Assembly (NCBI GenBank): GCA_022841665.1
Contig: JALHRB010000002.1
Span: forward strand, 186,001-250,000
Direction: 5' to 3'
DNA from: Pseudolabrys sp.
Lineage (GTDB): Bacteria; Pseudomonadota; Alphaproteobacteria; Rhizobiales; Xanthobacteraceae
DNA length: 64,000 nt
A model generated the notes under the pieces. The model was given only the letters and a program-made list of their open reading frames with translations, was not told where the DNA came from and did no database searches. Both the position numbers and the translations under genes were made by a program. Of this stretch, positions 50,174 through 60,330 are shown one piece after another. Every line of letters begins with the position of its first letter. The stretch's first letter is position 1.

Positions 50174-51793
50174 ATGCTGGGAAACACCGCGACCGACTAC
50201 GACACGCTCTACCGCCAATTCCGCTGGGACATTCCGGCGCGCTACAACATCGGCGTCGACATCTGCGACCGCTGGGCGGCGCGCGATCCTTCCCGCCTCG
50301 CCATCCTCAACATCCGCGCCGATGGCGGCGAGGAGAAGATCACCTTCGGCTGGCTGCGCGAGACCTCCAACCGGCTCGCCAACGTGCTGCGCGCGCACGG
50401 CGTCAAGCGCGGCGACCGCGTCGCGCTCATGTTGCCGCAGGCGCCGGAAGTGGCCGCCGTGCATGTCGCGATCTACAAGCTCGGCGCCATCGCGCTGCCG
50501 GTCGCCGTGCTGTTCGGGCCCGACGCGCTCTCCTACCGCCTGCAGAATTCCGGCGCGCGCGCGCTCGTCACCAACGCGCAGGGCGTGGCGAAGCTGGCCG
50601 GGATTCGCAATGAAGCGCCGCAGCTCGCCTGCGTGCTGTCGATCGACGGCGTGGACGCCGGCGTTCTCGGCTTCCACGACCAGCTCGCCAAGGCCTCGTC
50701 GGACTTCACGGCCGTCGACACCGCGGCCGAAGACCCCGCGATGATGATCTACACGTCCGGCACCACCGGCCAGCCGAAGGGCGCGCTGCATGCGCACCGC
50801 GTGCTGCTCGGCCATCTGCCCGGCGCCGAATTGCCGCTCTATCCCTTCCCGCAAGCGGGCGACAATTACTGGACGCCGGCGGACTGGGCCTGGGCCGGCG
50901 GCCTCCTGGACGTGCTGCTGCCGAGCTTGCATCACGGCGTGCCGGTGGTCGCGCGCCGCATCGAGAAGTTCGATCCGGAGGAAGCCTTCGCGCTGATGGC
51001 GCGCGTCGGCGTGCGCAATGCCTTCATCCCGCCGACCGCGCTGCGCATGATGCGCGCCGTGCCGAGCCCGCGCGGGCGCTACGACTTCAAGCTGCGGTGC
51101 GTTTCCTCCGGCGGCGAGTCGCTCGGCATCGAGGCGCTGGAGTGGGGCAGGGAGGCCTTCGGGCTGACCATCAACGAGTTCTACGGCCAGACCGAATGCA
51201 ACCTGGTGCTCGGCTCCTGCGCGCAGCTCGGCATGCTGAAAGTGGGCGCCATCGGCAAGCCGGTGCCCGGCCATACGGTGGCGGTGATCGACCGCGCCGG
51301 CAACGTCGCCAAGCCCGGCGAGATCGGGCAGATCGCCGTGAAACGGCCGGACCCCGTGATGTTCCTCGAATACTGGGGCCGCCCCGACGCCACGCGCGAG
51401 AAGTTCATCGGCGACTGGATGACCACCGGCGACCAGGGCGTGACCGACGACGAAGGCTACATCAGCTTCGTCGGCCGCGACGACGACGTCATCACCTCGT
51501 CCGGCTTCCGCATCGGCCCGGGCGAGATCGAGGATTGCCTGATCCGCCACCCGGCGGTGGCGCTCGCCGCCGCCATCGGCAAGCCGGACCCGGTGCGCAC
51601 CGAGATCGTGAAGGCTTTCGTCGTGCTCAAGCCCGGCCACCCCGCCACCGACGCGCTCGCCGCCGACATCCAGAGCTTCGTGCGCACGCGGCTCTCCGCC
51701 CACGAATATCCGCGCGAGGTCGCCTTCATCGACGCCATGCCGATGACCACGACGGGCAAGGTGATACGGCGGCTGCTGCGGGAGAAGGCGTGA
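50174..51793 (+). CDS. AMP-forming acyl-CoA synthetase (medium-chain/acetyl-CoA synthetase-like)
   Basis: A 539-aa ANL-superfamily ligase that activates a carboxylate through an acyl-AMP. P-loop MIYTSGTTGQPKGALHAHR, A5 motif NEFYGQTECNLVLG, A7 motif WMTTGDQGVTDDEGYISFVGRDDDVITSSGFRIGPGEIE and the catalytic Lys near the end (MTTTGKVIRRLL, the PxTxSGKxxR equivalent). The YTLYRQFRWDIPARYNIGVDICDRW-type N-terminus and SGFRIGPGEIED fit the medium-chain/AcsA-like branch. Acyl substrate unknown. It is followed by a family A repeat and a convergent flippase. Confidence 0.93.
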   Translation: MLGNTATDYDTLYRQFRWDIPARYNIGVDICDRWAARDPSRLAILNIRADGGEEKITFGWLRETSNRLANVLRAHGVKRGDRVALMLPQAPEVAAVHVAIYKLGAIALPVAVLFGPDALSYRLQNSGARALVTNAQGVAKLAGIRNEAPQLACVLSIDGVDAGVLGFHDQLAKASSDFTAVDTAAEDPAMMIYTSGTTGQPKGALHAHRVLLGHLPGAELPLYPFPQAGDNYWTPADWAWAGGLLDVLLPSLHHGVPVVARRIEKFDPEEAFALMARVGVRNAFIPPTALRMMRAVPSPRGRYDFKLRCVSSGGESLGIEALEWGREAFGLTINEFYGQTECNLVLGSCAQLGMLKVGAIGKPVPGHTVAVIDRAGNVAKPGEIGQIAVKRPDPVMFLEYWGRPDATREKFIGDWMTTGDQGVTDDEGYISFVGRDDDVITSSGFRIGPGEIEDCLIRHPAVALAAAIGKPDPVRTEIVKAFVVLKPGHPATDALAADIQSFVRTRLSAHEYPREVAFIDAMPMTTTGKVIRRLLREKA

Positions 51794-51811
51794 CGATGCT
51801 CACCGCACCTC

Positions 51812-51875
51812 TCCGCTCATGCCCGCGAAAGCGGGCATCCAGCGCTGGGTCCCCGCTTTCGCGGGGACGAGCGGA
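51812..51875. repeat. Palindromic repeat, family A
   Basis: TCCGCTCATGCCCGCgaaaGCGGGCATCCAGCGCTGGGTCCCCGCtttcGCGGGGACGAGCGGA, a simple uninterrupted copy (arms given only in outline). It is intergenic between convergent genes and may act as a bidirectional terminator. Confidence 0.85.
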
Positions 51876-51882
51876 GCAAGGG

Positions 51883-53316
51883 TCAGGGCGACGGCGTACG
51901 CCCGCCCATGATGAAGACATGGAAGCCGAGGCGGCGCTTGGCGACGCGGTACAGCATCAGCGACTCGGCGGCGAGCGCCGTGGAGGTCGCCGCCGCCGCC
52001 CCCTCGATGCCGATGCGCGGAATGAGCACGATGCACAGCACGAGGTTGATCGTAAAGGCGATGGCGTAGATCGCCGCGCACGGCTTGCGCTCGCCGAGCA
52101 TGTTGAGGAGCCGCTCCGCCGGCCCCACCGCCGCCCGGGCCATCATGCCGACGGCGAGGATGAGCATCACCGCATAGCCTTGCTCGAAATTCGGCCCGAA
52201 CAATTTCAACAACGGCTGGCCGAAGGCGAGGATCGCGGCGCAGACCGCGAGCGAGGGCCAGAACGTCCAGCGCGTCGCTTCCGCGAAGAACGACGCGAGC
52301 CGCTTGCTGTCGCCGGATACGTGATACTGCGTGAACTTGTGCGTGGTCGCGCCGGCGATGGCGAAATAGACGAAAGCGACGATCGCCAGGAGCCGCGCGC
52401 CGGCATAGTAGACTGCGACCTGGTCGGGCGAGCCGAAATGCTCGAGCGCCAGGATGTCCACGTAGGTGAGCAGCAGATAGAAGCTTTCCACCACGAAAAT
52501 GGGCAGCGAGGTGGCGAGCCAGATTTTCGGCGCGTAGGTCTTCGGGCCTTGCGGCACCTTCGCCTTGAGGCGGCGGTTGAGCACGAACAGTTGCCCGATG
52601 GTGACGATGTAAGTCGTGGCGACCGCAATGAGCATCGCGGTCACCGCATCGGTCGGCGCGCCGAAGGTCCAGGCGACGCCCATCAGCACGGTGATCGCGG
52701 CCTGCCGCCAGATGTAGAACGGCATCAGCGCGAGGTTCGGCCAGTCGTAGGATTGCGCGATGCCGGCCTGCGCCTGCACCAGGCCGTAGATCGGAATGGT
52801 CAGGCAGGCGAGATAAAGCGGGATGATGGCGTAGTGGTCGAGCACCGGCGCCAGCAGCGTCACGCCGAGCGCGCCCACGAGGCCGATGCCCGTGGCGATG
52901 GCAAAGGCGAGCCAGCGCGAACCACTGAGAAAGCCGCGCAGGTGGTTGAGCGCGCCGAGCTCGCTGTATTCCGGCACGAAGCGCTTGGCCGCCGACGACA
53001 GCCCGAGATCGGACAGCGCGCCGATCATCAGCACCCAGGTCCACACATAGATGTAGACGCCGAACTCGAACGCGCCCATCCAGCGCGCCAGCAGCACTTG
53101 CGACACCAGCGCGAGCAGCGCCGAGCCGACGCGCACCAGAAACACCTTGCCGGCGATGAGCTGCGCCAGCCGGCTGTCGCTTTTTTCAGTGAGGATGGCC
53201 TTGACGCGCGCGATCAGGCGCGCGGCCGGCGAGGGCGCGGGTGCGACGGGTTCGGTGCCGGCCAGCGCCACGGCTTCGGCCGGCGGCTGCCGGGATGCGA
53301 ACGACGGCAGGGCCAT
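51883..53316 (-). CDS. Polysaccharide/lipid-linked oligosaccharide flippase (MATE/Wzx-like)
   Basis: A 477-aa integral membrane protein with about twelve to fourteen helices. The Wzx/PST pattern is clear: FLVRVGSALLALVSQVLLARWMGAFEFGVYIYVWTWVLMIG, GALSDLGLSSAAKRFVPEYSELG, and the later half MARAAVGPAERLLNMLGERKPCAAIYAIAFTINLVLCIVLIPRIGIEGAAAATSTALAAESLMLY. It should move undecaprenol-linked sugar units across the inner membrane. No glycosyltransferases are close by, so the pathway is not shown. The first 50 residues are a Pro/Ala-rich cytosolic tail. Confidence 0.92.
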   Translation of the reverse strand: MALPSFASRQPPAEAVALAGTEPVAPAPSPAARLIARVKAILTEKSDSRLAQLIAGKVFLVRVGSALLALVSQVLLARWMGAFEFGVYIYVWTWVLMIGALSDLGLSSAAKRFVPEYSELGALNHLRGFLSGSRWLAFAIATGIGLVGALGVTLLAPVLDHYAIIPLYLACLTIPIYGLVQAQAGIAQSYDWPNLALMPFYIWRQAAITVLMGVAWTFGAPTDAVTAMLIAVATTYIVTIGQLFVLNRRLKAKVPQGPKTYAPKIWLATSLPIFVVESFYLLLTYVDILALEHFGSPDQVAVYYAGARLLAIVAFVYFAIAGATTHKFTQYHVSGDSKRLASFFAEATRWTFWPSLAVCAAILAFGQPLLKLFGPNFEQGYAVMLILAVGMMARAAVGPAERLLNMLGERKPCAAIYAIAFTINLVLCIVLIPRIGIEGAAAATSTALAAESLMLYRVAKRRLGFHVFIMGGRTPSP

Positions 53317-53375
53317 CGGGCCCGTTTAGCAAGGAACCCTTAACATTCGGTTGGGTCGGGCCGGAACGGCTTTTC

Positions 53376-53439
53376 TCCGTTCGTCCCCGTGAAAGCGGGG
53401 ACCCAGCGCTGGATTCCCGCTTGCGCGGGAATGAGCGGA
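53376..53439. repeat. Palindromic repeat, family A
   Basis: TCCGTTCGTCCCCGTgaaaGCGGGGACCCAGCGCTGGATTCCCGCttgcGCGGGAATGAGCGGA in outline, uninterrupted. It lies between the flippase start and the aldolase-family gene. Confidence 0.85.
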
Positions 53440-53460
53440 GAGGGGAAGCGCTGCGGCAGG

Positions 53461-54333
53461 TCAGGGCAGGGACGAAAGGATTCCTTCGACAACCTTGCGG
53501 TCTTCCGCGCTCAAGGCGGCCTGCGGCGGCACCGGATCGCCGACCTCGTAGCCCTGGATCTGCAAGCCCGCCTTGATGCAGGCGGCCAGGTTAAAGCGCG
53601 CGAAGGCCTCGTTGATGCGCCACAGCTCGCGCTGCAATGTCATGGCCTCGGTCCATTTCTGCGCCTTGCACAGCTCGTACAGCTTCACGCTCTGGCGCGG
53701 CACGATGCAGGCCGGTCCAGCCATCCAGCCGACGCCGCCGATCAGCATCACCGCCGCCGGAATATGCGCCGAGGCCGAGAACACCTTCATCTTCGGCGCG
53801 CGGTTCATGATCGACAAGAGGCGGCCGGTGTTGGTCGATGCGTCCTTGATGTAGCGGATGCGCGGATGCTCGGAGAGCCGCGCGATCACGTCGAGCGTCA
53901 GGTCGCTGCGCTGGAAGTTCGGGTTGGTGTAGAGCACCGTCGGAATGTCGACCGCGTCGGCGATGGCGCGGAAATAGGCCTCGACCTGCGCATCCTTGAG
54001 CGGGAAGTAGGCCTCGCAGATGGCGAGGATGCCGTCGGCGCCGAGCTTCTGGTAGTCCTTCGCCTGCGCCACCGCGTCGGCGATGGACGTCGAGGCGACG
54101 CCTGCGATTACCGGCACGCGCTTGTCGGCCGCCTCGATGGTCGCCTTGACCACCGCGGCGCGCTGCGCGCGGTCCAGATAGGCGAACTCGCCGGTCGAGC
54201 CGAGCGGCGTCAGGCCGTGCACGCCGGCCTTGATGAGATCGTCGGAAAGCTTGCCCAGCACGTCGCCGAGGATGCGGCCCTGCGCGTCGATAGGGGAAAC
54301 GAGATAGGGGAAGACGCCGTGCAAGTCGGTCAT
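53461..54333 (-). CDS. Dihydrodipicolinate synthase / N-acetylneuraminate lyase family protein
   Basis: A 290-aa class I aldolase-family protein. The TIM-barrel landmarks are [22 protein letters not shown] loop (GxxGE motif), Tyr in [11 protein letters not shown] and the Schiff-base Lys in [12 protein letters not shown]. Housekeeping DapA is probably elsewhere; the sequence around the Lys and the neighbouring ABC ATPase suggest a catabolic pyruvate-aldolase. It lies 9 bp after the ABC ATPase on the same strand. The substrate is unknown. Confidence 0.93.
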   Translation of the reverse strand: MTDLHGVFPYLVSPIDAQGRILGDVLGKLSDDLIKAGVHGLTPLGSTGEFAYLDRAQRAAVVKATIEAADKRVPVIAGVASTSIADAVAQAKDYQKLGADGILAICEAYFPLKDAQVEAYFRAIADAVDIPTVLYTNPNFQRSDLTLDVIARLSEHPRIRYIKDASTNTGRLLSIMNRAPKMKVFSASAHIPAAVMLIGGVGWMAGPACIVPRQSVKLYELCKAQKWTEAMTLQRELWRINEAFARFNLAACIKAGLQIQGYEVGDPVPPQAALSAEDRKVVEGILSSLP

Positions 54334-54342
54334 GTTGCCTCT

Positions 54343-55398
54343 TCAGAAAACCCAAAGTGCGTCGGGCGGGAATTCGATGAAATGCTTGCCCGGCGAGACC
54401 GGTGAGTGCGCATAGGTGCGCACGGTGAGATCGCCGGTTGAGAACACCAGCTCCCAGCGCTCGCCGAGATACATTTGCGTCTTGAACTGCATCCGCAGCC
54501 GGTTCGGCCCGGGCTCTTCCGTGCAGCGGACGCTTTCGATGCGGATGATGCCGGTCGCTTGCGCGCCGGCGGCCTTGGGGGCGCGCGCCTGTCCGGTGAT
54601 GCGCTCGCCGTAAATATCGAACGTCGCGCGGCCGTCGGCGGCGTCCACCAGCACGCCTTCGAGCCGGTTGTTGCTGCCCATGAACTCGGCGGTGAAGAGG
54701 TTCTCCGGCTCATTATAGAGTGCGGTCGGCACGCCTTCCTGCGCCACGGTGCCGGCGTCGAGCAGCACGATGCGGTCGGCGATCGCCATCGCCTCGGTCT
54801 GGTCGTGGGTGACGTGGATCGCCGAGATACCGAGCTCGCCGATCAGCGTGCGCAGCCAGGCGCGCGCCTCCTCGCGCAATTTGGCGTCGAGGTTGGACAG
54901 AGGCTCGTCGAGCAGCAGCAGCGGCGGCTGGTAGACCAGCGCGCGCGCGATCGCCACGCGCTGCTGCTGGCCGCCGGAAAGCTGGTGCGGATAGCGTTCG
55001 GCCAGCGCGCCGAGCCCGATCTGCGACAGGGTCTTCCCGACCCGCGTCTTGATTTCGGCGGCGGGCGTGTTGCGCAGCTTGAGCCCGTAGGCGACGTTGT
55101 CGAACACGGTACGGTGCGGCCACAGTGCGTAGGACTGGAACACGAGCCCGAGCCCGCGCTGTTCGGCCGGCAGGTCAATCTTGCGCGCCGCGTCGAAGAA
55201 TACGCGGTCGCCGATGGCGATCGAGCCGGCATGCGGCACTTCCAGCCCGGCGATGGCGCGCAGGAGCGTGGTCTTGCCCGAGCCGGAGGGCCCGAGCAGC
55301 GCGACCACGGCGCCGGCCGGCACCTTGAGCGACAGGCCTTTGAGGATCTCGTGGTCGCCGAGGCGCAGGCGCAGGTCGTTGATCGCCAAGTCGGGCAT
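54343..55398 (-). CDS. ABC transporter ATPase (PotA/FbpC/UgpC-like)
   Basis: A 351-aa ABC ATPase with a C-terminal TOBE-type domain. Walker A GPSGSGKTTLLRAIAGLE, Q-loop LGLVFQSYALWPHRTVFDNV, signature LSGGQQQRVAIARALVYQP, Walker B LLLLDEPLSNLDAKLREEAR and the switch His VTHDQTEAMAIADRI. The C-terminal ~110 residues (GSNNRLEGVLVD…RFEINTQMYLGERWE) are the substrate-regulatory TOBE. These ATPases drive import of polyamines, iron, sugars or phosphonates. No permease is adjacent. It stands between DUF924 and the DapA-like gene. Confidence 0.93.
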   Translation of the reverse strand: MPDLAINDLRLRLGDHEILKGLSLKVPAGAVVALLGPSGSGKTTLLRAIAGLEVPHAGSIAIGDRVFFDAARKIDLPAEQRGLGLVFQSYALWPHRTVFDNVAYGLKLRNTPAAEIKTRVGKTLSQIGLGALAERYPHQLSGGQQQRVAIARALVYQPPLLLLDEPLSNLDAKLREEARAWLRTLIGELGISAIHVTHDQTEAMAIADRIVLLDAGTVAQEGVPTALYNEPENLFTAEFMGSNNRLEGVLVDAADGRATFDIYGERITGQARAPKAAGAQATGIIRIESVRCTEEPGPNRLRMQFKTQMYLGERWELVFSTGDLTVRTYAHSPVSPGKHFIEFPPDALWVF

Positions 55399-55407
55399 GG
55401 CCGCCTT

Positions 55408-55956
55408 TTACCCGGCGAAGCCGCCGCCGTCGAGAAAGGCTTGCTCCTCGGCCGTGGTGGGGCGCCCGAGCACGGCGTTGCGGTGGGGAAAGCGGCCGAA
55501 GCGGCGGATGATGTCGGCGTGCGCTTCCGCCCATTTCAGGCCTTCGGCGTCGCCGCTCGCCTTGTAGAGCGCGAGGCAGCGCTCCTGGTCGGCCATGTCT
55601 TCGGAATGCTCGAACGGCAGGTAGAAGAAGCCGCGCATCTCTTTCGGCACCTGCGCGTCGAAGCCGCGCACCAGCGCGCCGGCGGCGATGGCGCGGGCGA
55701 GCGGATCGGTGGCGAAGGCGCGCGCCTGCCCGCGGAACATGTTGCGCGGAAATTGGTCCAGAAGGATGAGCAGCGCGAGCGCGCCTTCCGCGTTGGCTTC
55801 CCAGTCCCTCAGCCTGCCTTCGGCGGCGGCTTCGTGCGCGGGGAGGAAGCGCTGCCGGATGTCGTCGTCGAAGGCGGCGTCCTTGGCGAACCAGCGCTTC
55901 GGGCCGGCCTCGCGCCAGAAGGTGACGATGTCGGCGGGAGTCACGCTTGCAGCCAT
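55408..55956 (-). CDS. DUF924-family protein
   Basis: A 182-aa protein of the DUF924 (TPR-like helical) family. The signature PADIVTFWREAGPKRWFAKDAAFDDDIRQRF opens it, followed by ALALLILLDQFPRNMFRGQARAFATDPLA and RGFFYLPFEHSEDMADQERCLALY. The biochemical role is unknown; structures show an all-helical fold. The start is ATG 55956, one base before the fadD stop on the same strand. Confidence 0.92.
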   Translation of the reverse strand: MAASVTPADIVTFWREAGPKRWFAKDAAFDDDIRQRFLPAHEAAAEGRLRDWEANAEGALALLILLDQFPRNMFRGQARAFATDPLARAIAAGALVRGFDAQVPKEMRGFFYLPFEHSEDMADQERCLALYKASGDAEGLKWAEAHADIIRRFGRFPHRNAVLGRPTTAEEQAFLDGGGFAG

Positions 55957-55957
55957 G

Positions 55958-57646
55958 TCAGTGCGCCGGAGGGGATGATTCGTCGCGCAGCGCGCGGCGC
56001 AGGATTTTGCCGACATTGCTCTTGGGCAATTCGTCGCGGAATTCGATGTGGCGCGGCACCTTGTAGCCGGCCAGCCGCGCGGCGAGGAAAGCGCGCAGCT
56101 CGGCTGCGCTCACGTCGGGCGCCTTCTTGACGACGAACAATTTCGCCACCTCGCCGGAATGCTCGTCCGGCACGCCGATGGCCGCGCACTCCATGAGGCC
56201 GCCATGGCTCATCGCCACTTCCTCGATCTCGTTCGGGAACACCTTGAAGCCGGAAACGGAGATCATGTCCTTCTTGCGGTCGACGATCTTGACGCGGCCC
56301 TGCTCGTCCATGATGCCGATGTCGCCGGTGCGGAAGAAGCCGTCTTGCGTCATCACCAGCGCGGTCTCCTCCGGGCGCTGCCAGTAGCCCGGCATCACCT
56401 GCGGCCCGCGCGCGCAAATCTCGCCCTGCTGCCCGGGCATGACTTCGTGGCCTTCCTCGTCGCGGATGGAGATCTCGGTCGAGGGCAGCGGCAGGCCGAT
56501 GGTGCCGGTCCAGGCGCCGATGTCGCCGCGGTTGCAGGTGAGCACCGGCGAGGTCTCCGACAGGCCGTAGCCTTCGATGATCGGACGGCCGGTCGCCTTG
56601 AACCAGGCGTCGGCCACCGGCTGCTGCACGGCCATGCCGCCGCCGACCGCGCATTTGAGCAGGCTCCAGTCGAGCGTCTTGAACTTCGAATGGTGCAGCA
56701 GCGCGTTGTAGAGCGTGTTCACCGCCGGGAACGAGTTCACCTTGTATTTGGCGAGCACCTTGATCACGCCCGGGATGTCGCGTGGGTTGGGGATCAGAAC
56801 GCACATGCCGCCGATGCGCAGGCCGGTCAGGAAGCACGCGGTCAGCGCGAAGATGTGGTAGAGCGGCAGCGCGGTGACGATGGTCATGGCCTCGACCGGC
56901 GGCGGCATCGCCAAGAGCGGCGCCTGCCAGACCTCGATCTGCAACACATTGGCGATGAGGTTGCGGTGCAGCAGTATCGCGCCTTTGGCGATGCCGGTGG
57001 TGCCGCCGGTATATTGCAGGAACGCGACGTCGTCGGGGCCGAGCGCGGTCCTGGCGAAGGGCAATCTGCGGCCGGCGGCGAGCGCGTCGTTGAACATGAT
57101 CGCGCCAGGGATGGAATAGGCCGGCACCATCTTCTTGACGTGGCGCACCACGCCGTTGACCAGCGCGCCTTTGGCGAGCCCGAGCATGTCGCCCATGCGC
57201 GCGATCACCACGTGCTTCACCGGCGTATGCGGCAGCGCCTGCTGCAGCACGTGCGCGAAGTTCTCCAGCACGATGATGGCGTCGGCGCCGGCGTCGGCGA
57301 GCTGGAATTCGAGCTCGCGCGGCTTGTAGAGCGGGTTGACGTTCACCACCACGTAGCCGGCGCGCAGAATCGCGCAGATCGCCACCGGATATTGCAGCAC
57401 GTTCGGCATCATGACGGCGACGCGGGCGCCGCGTTGCAGGCCGCGGCTCTGCAGGAAGGCGGCGAAGGCGCGCGAGGCGTCGTCGAGCGCGGCGTAGGTC
57501 AGCCGCGCGCCCATGCAGACGCAGGCGTCGCGCGTGGCGAAGGCCTGGAAGCTCTCCTCGAACATCGCGACCAGCGAAGGGTATGTGGACGCGTCGATGT
57601 CGGCGGGGACGCCCGGCGGGTAATGCCGCAGCCAGAGCCGTTCCAT
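55958..57646 (-). CDS. fadD: Long-chain fatty acid-CoA ligase (FadD-like)
   Basis: A 562-aa AMP-forming ligase activating fatty acids for beta-oxidation. Motifs: P-loop LQYTGGTTGIAKGAILLHRNL, IEGYGLSETSPVLTCN (A5), DGFFRTGDIGIMDEQGRVKIVDRKKDMISVSGFKVFPNEIEE (A7/FACS motif), and catalytic Lys in LPKSNVGKILRRALRDE. The LDGGTGIAKG-type sequence, length and PALNTLYNALL-like segment (FPAVNTLYNALL) are FadD. Start ATG 57646 (MERLWLRHYPPGVPADI) matches the family N-terminus. Confidence 0.95.
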   Translation of the reverse strand: MERLWLRHYPPGVPADIDASTYPSLVAMFEESFQAFATRDACVCMGARLTYAALDDASRAFAAFLQSRGLQRGARVAVMMPNVLQYPVAICAILRAGYVVVNVNPLYKPRELEFQLADAGADAIIVLENFAHVLQQALPHTPVKHVVIARMGDMLGLAKGALVNGVVRHVKKMVPAYSIPGAIMFNDALAAGRRLPFARTALGPDDVAFLQYTGGTTGIAKGAILLHRNLIANVLQIEVWQAPLLAMPPPVEAMTIVTALPLYHIFALTACFLTGLRIGGMCVLIPNPRDIPGVIKVLAKYKVNSFPAVNTLYNALLHHSKFKTLDWSLLKCAVGGGMAVQQPVADAWFKATGRPIIEGYGLSETSPVLTCNRGDIGAWTGTIGLPLPSTEISIRDEEGHEVMPGQQGEICARGPQVMPGYWQRPEETALVMTQDGFFRTGDIGIMDEQGRVKIVDRKKDMISVSGFKVFPNEIEEVAMSHGGLMECAAIGVPDEHSGEVAKLFVVKKAPDVSAAELRAFLAARLAGYKVPRHIEFRDELPKSNVGKILRRALRDESSPPAH

Positions 57647-57750
57647 GAGGTTTCCCCTGCGCCGCCGGGCTTCCCGCCGGCCAGCGATTCGCCGTCAGCA
57701 TGAGTCCAACCGGAACGACGTGCAAGGCCGATGATGCGCGGCCGAAGCGC

Positions 57751-58868
<1,118 letters not shown>

Positions 58869-58872
<4 letters not shown>

Positions 58873-60140
58873 TGGTTCGCCGAGGAGACTTTCGGCTTGG
58901 CGGGCTTCTTGGCCTGCGCCGGCTTCTTCGCGGCCTTCGGCTTGTCGCCCGCGCTTTCGCCGCTCGCCGGCTCGGGCTTGGCCGCCGTCTTCTTTTTCTT
59001 CTTGCCGCCGCCGCCGGTCGCGACCTGCGGCGCATCGGGGTGGCCGGCCGGTCCGGTGTAGACGACGACCGGCGCCGCGGTCTCGACCGGGGGGCCGAGC
59101 ACGAACTTGCCGTTCGCCGGTTTCAGGCTGGAAAGTTGGAAAGCTTGCGCGCTGCCGTTTTCGCCGCCGGCGACCGTGGTGTCTTCCGGCTGCTCTTCTT
59201 CGTTCTCTTCGGACGGCGGCTTGCGCCGGTGGCCGCCGCACATTTCCTCGCGCAGGTTCGGCGGCTGCGCGTCCATCGGCGCCAGCGCGTCGACGGTGCC
59301 GAGCGAGGGCGTGAGCCAGGAGAGGCCGCCGCTGTTGAAGCCGCGCTCGAGCAGCGCGGCCGCCTTCTGCGCGCGCACTGAGCCGGAATAGGAGCCGAGC
59401 ACCACCACGATCAGCCGGCGCCCGTTGCGCGTGGCGGAGGCCACGACGTTATAGCCCGACGCGCAGATGAAGCCGGTCTTCAGGCCGTCCGTGCCGGGAT
59501 AGCGGTCGACCAACTGGTTGTAGTTGCGCATCACGCGGTTGCCGTAGCGGATCGCGGAAATGTGCCAGTAGGAATCGTAATCGGGGAATTCGCGGAGCAG
59601 CGCGCGCGCCAGGATGCCGAGGTCGCGCGCCGACGACACGTGGTTCTCCGCCGGCAGGCCGTTTGCATTGACGAAGTTGGACTGCGTCATGCCGAGCCGC
59701 CGCGCATTGGCGTTCATCATGTCTGCGAAGCCTTCCATCGAGCCGCCGACGCCTTCCGCGATGGCGACCGCGACGTCGTTGGCCGATTTCACCATCAGCA
59801 TCTTCAGCGCATTGTCGATGGTAACGGTGGTGCCGATCTTGAAGCCCATCTTGGTCGGCTGCTGCGCCGCCGCGTTGCGCGAGACGGTGAGCAGCGTGTT
59901 GAGCGAAACCTTGCCCTCCTTGATCGCGCGCAAGACGGTGTAGGCGGTCATCACCTTGGTGACGGAGGCCGGATACCAGGGATAGGTCGCGTTCTCGGCG
60001 TGCAGCACCTTGCCGGTGGCGGCTTCGATCAGCAGCGTGGCTTCCGCCTGCGCGCGCGGCGCGGCTGCGGCCGACAGCAATACCGCCGCGGCAAAGCCGA
60101 GGCCGAAGGCGGCACAGCGGGGGCTCGGGGGAAACCTCAT
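58869..60140 (-). CDS. D-alanyl-D-alanine carboxypeptidase (PBP5/6-type)
   Basis: A 423-aa periplasmic DD-carboxypeptidase trimming peptidoglycan stem peptides. Signal peptide MRFPPSPRCAAFGLGFAAAVLLSAAAAPRAQA; catalytic SxxK in YPASVTKVMTAY, SxN in VKSANDVAVAI and KTG in DGLKTGFICASGYN. The family usually ends with a membrane-anchoring amphipathic helix; here the last ~100 residues are instead low complexity: acidic PPSEENEEEQPEDTT, then GGGGKKKKK and a Lys/Ala/Pro tail. Start ATG 60140 gives the signal peptide; 35 extra upstream codons in frame do not. The stop overlaps the CobW start (ATGA). Confidence 0.94.
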
Positions 60141-60330
60141 TCTGCGCGGTCCGTATAGGCTTTTAAGGGCCTCGGGGGTGCCGAGTTCCATAAGCGGTAC
60201 TGTGCTAAAGTATCTGAGCCGCGGACGAGAGGCAAAGTCGGACATCCCGGATGATCGTACGCGGTGCTTTTATGGTGACTTTCGTTCATCGCCGGGTAAT
60301 ACGACCAAAGTTCGGCAAAGGAGCACGCGG

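Noticed and set aside
51097-53343. A 748-codon plus-strand frame crossing the acyl-CoA synthetase end and the flippase gene
   Set aside because: It overlaps two genes with strong family motifs in other frames, runs through a palindromic repeat and has no recognisable sequence.
32738-53439. Palindromic repeats considered as a CRISPR array
   Set aside because: Copies are 0.6-10 kb apart, lie singly between genes, and there are no regular spacers or cas genes.
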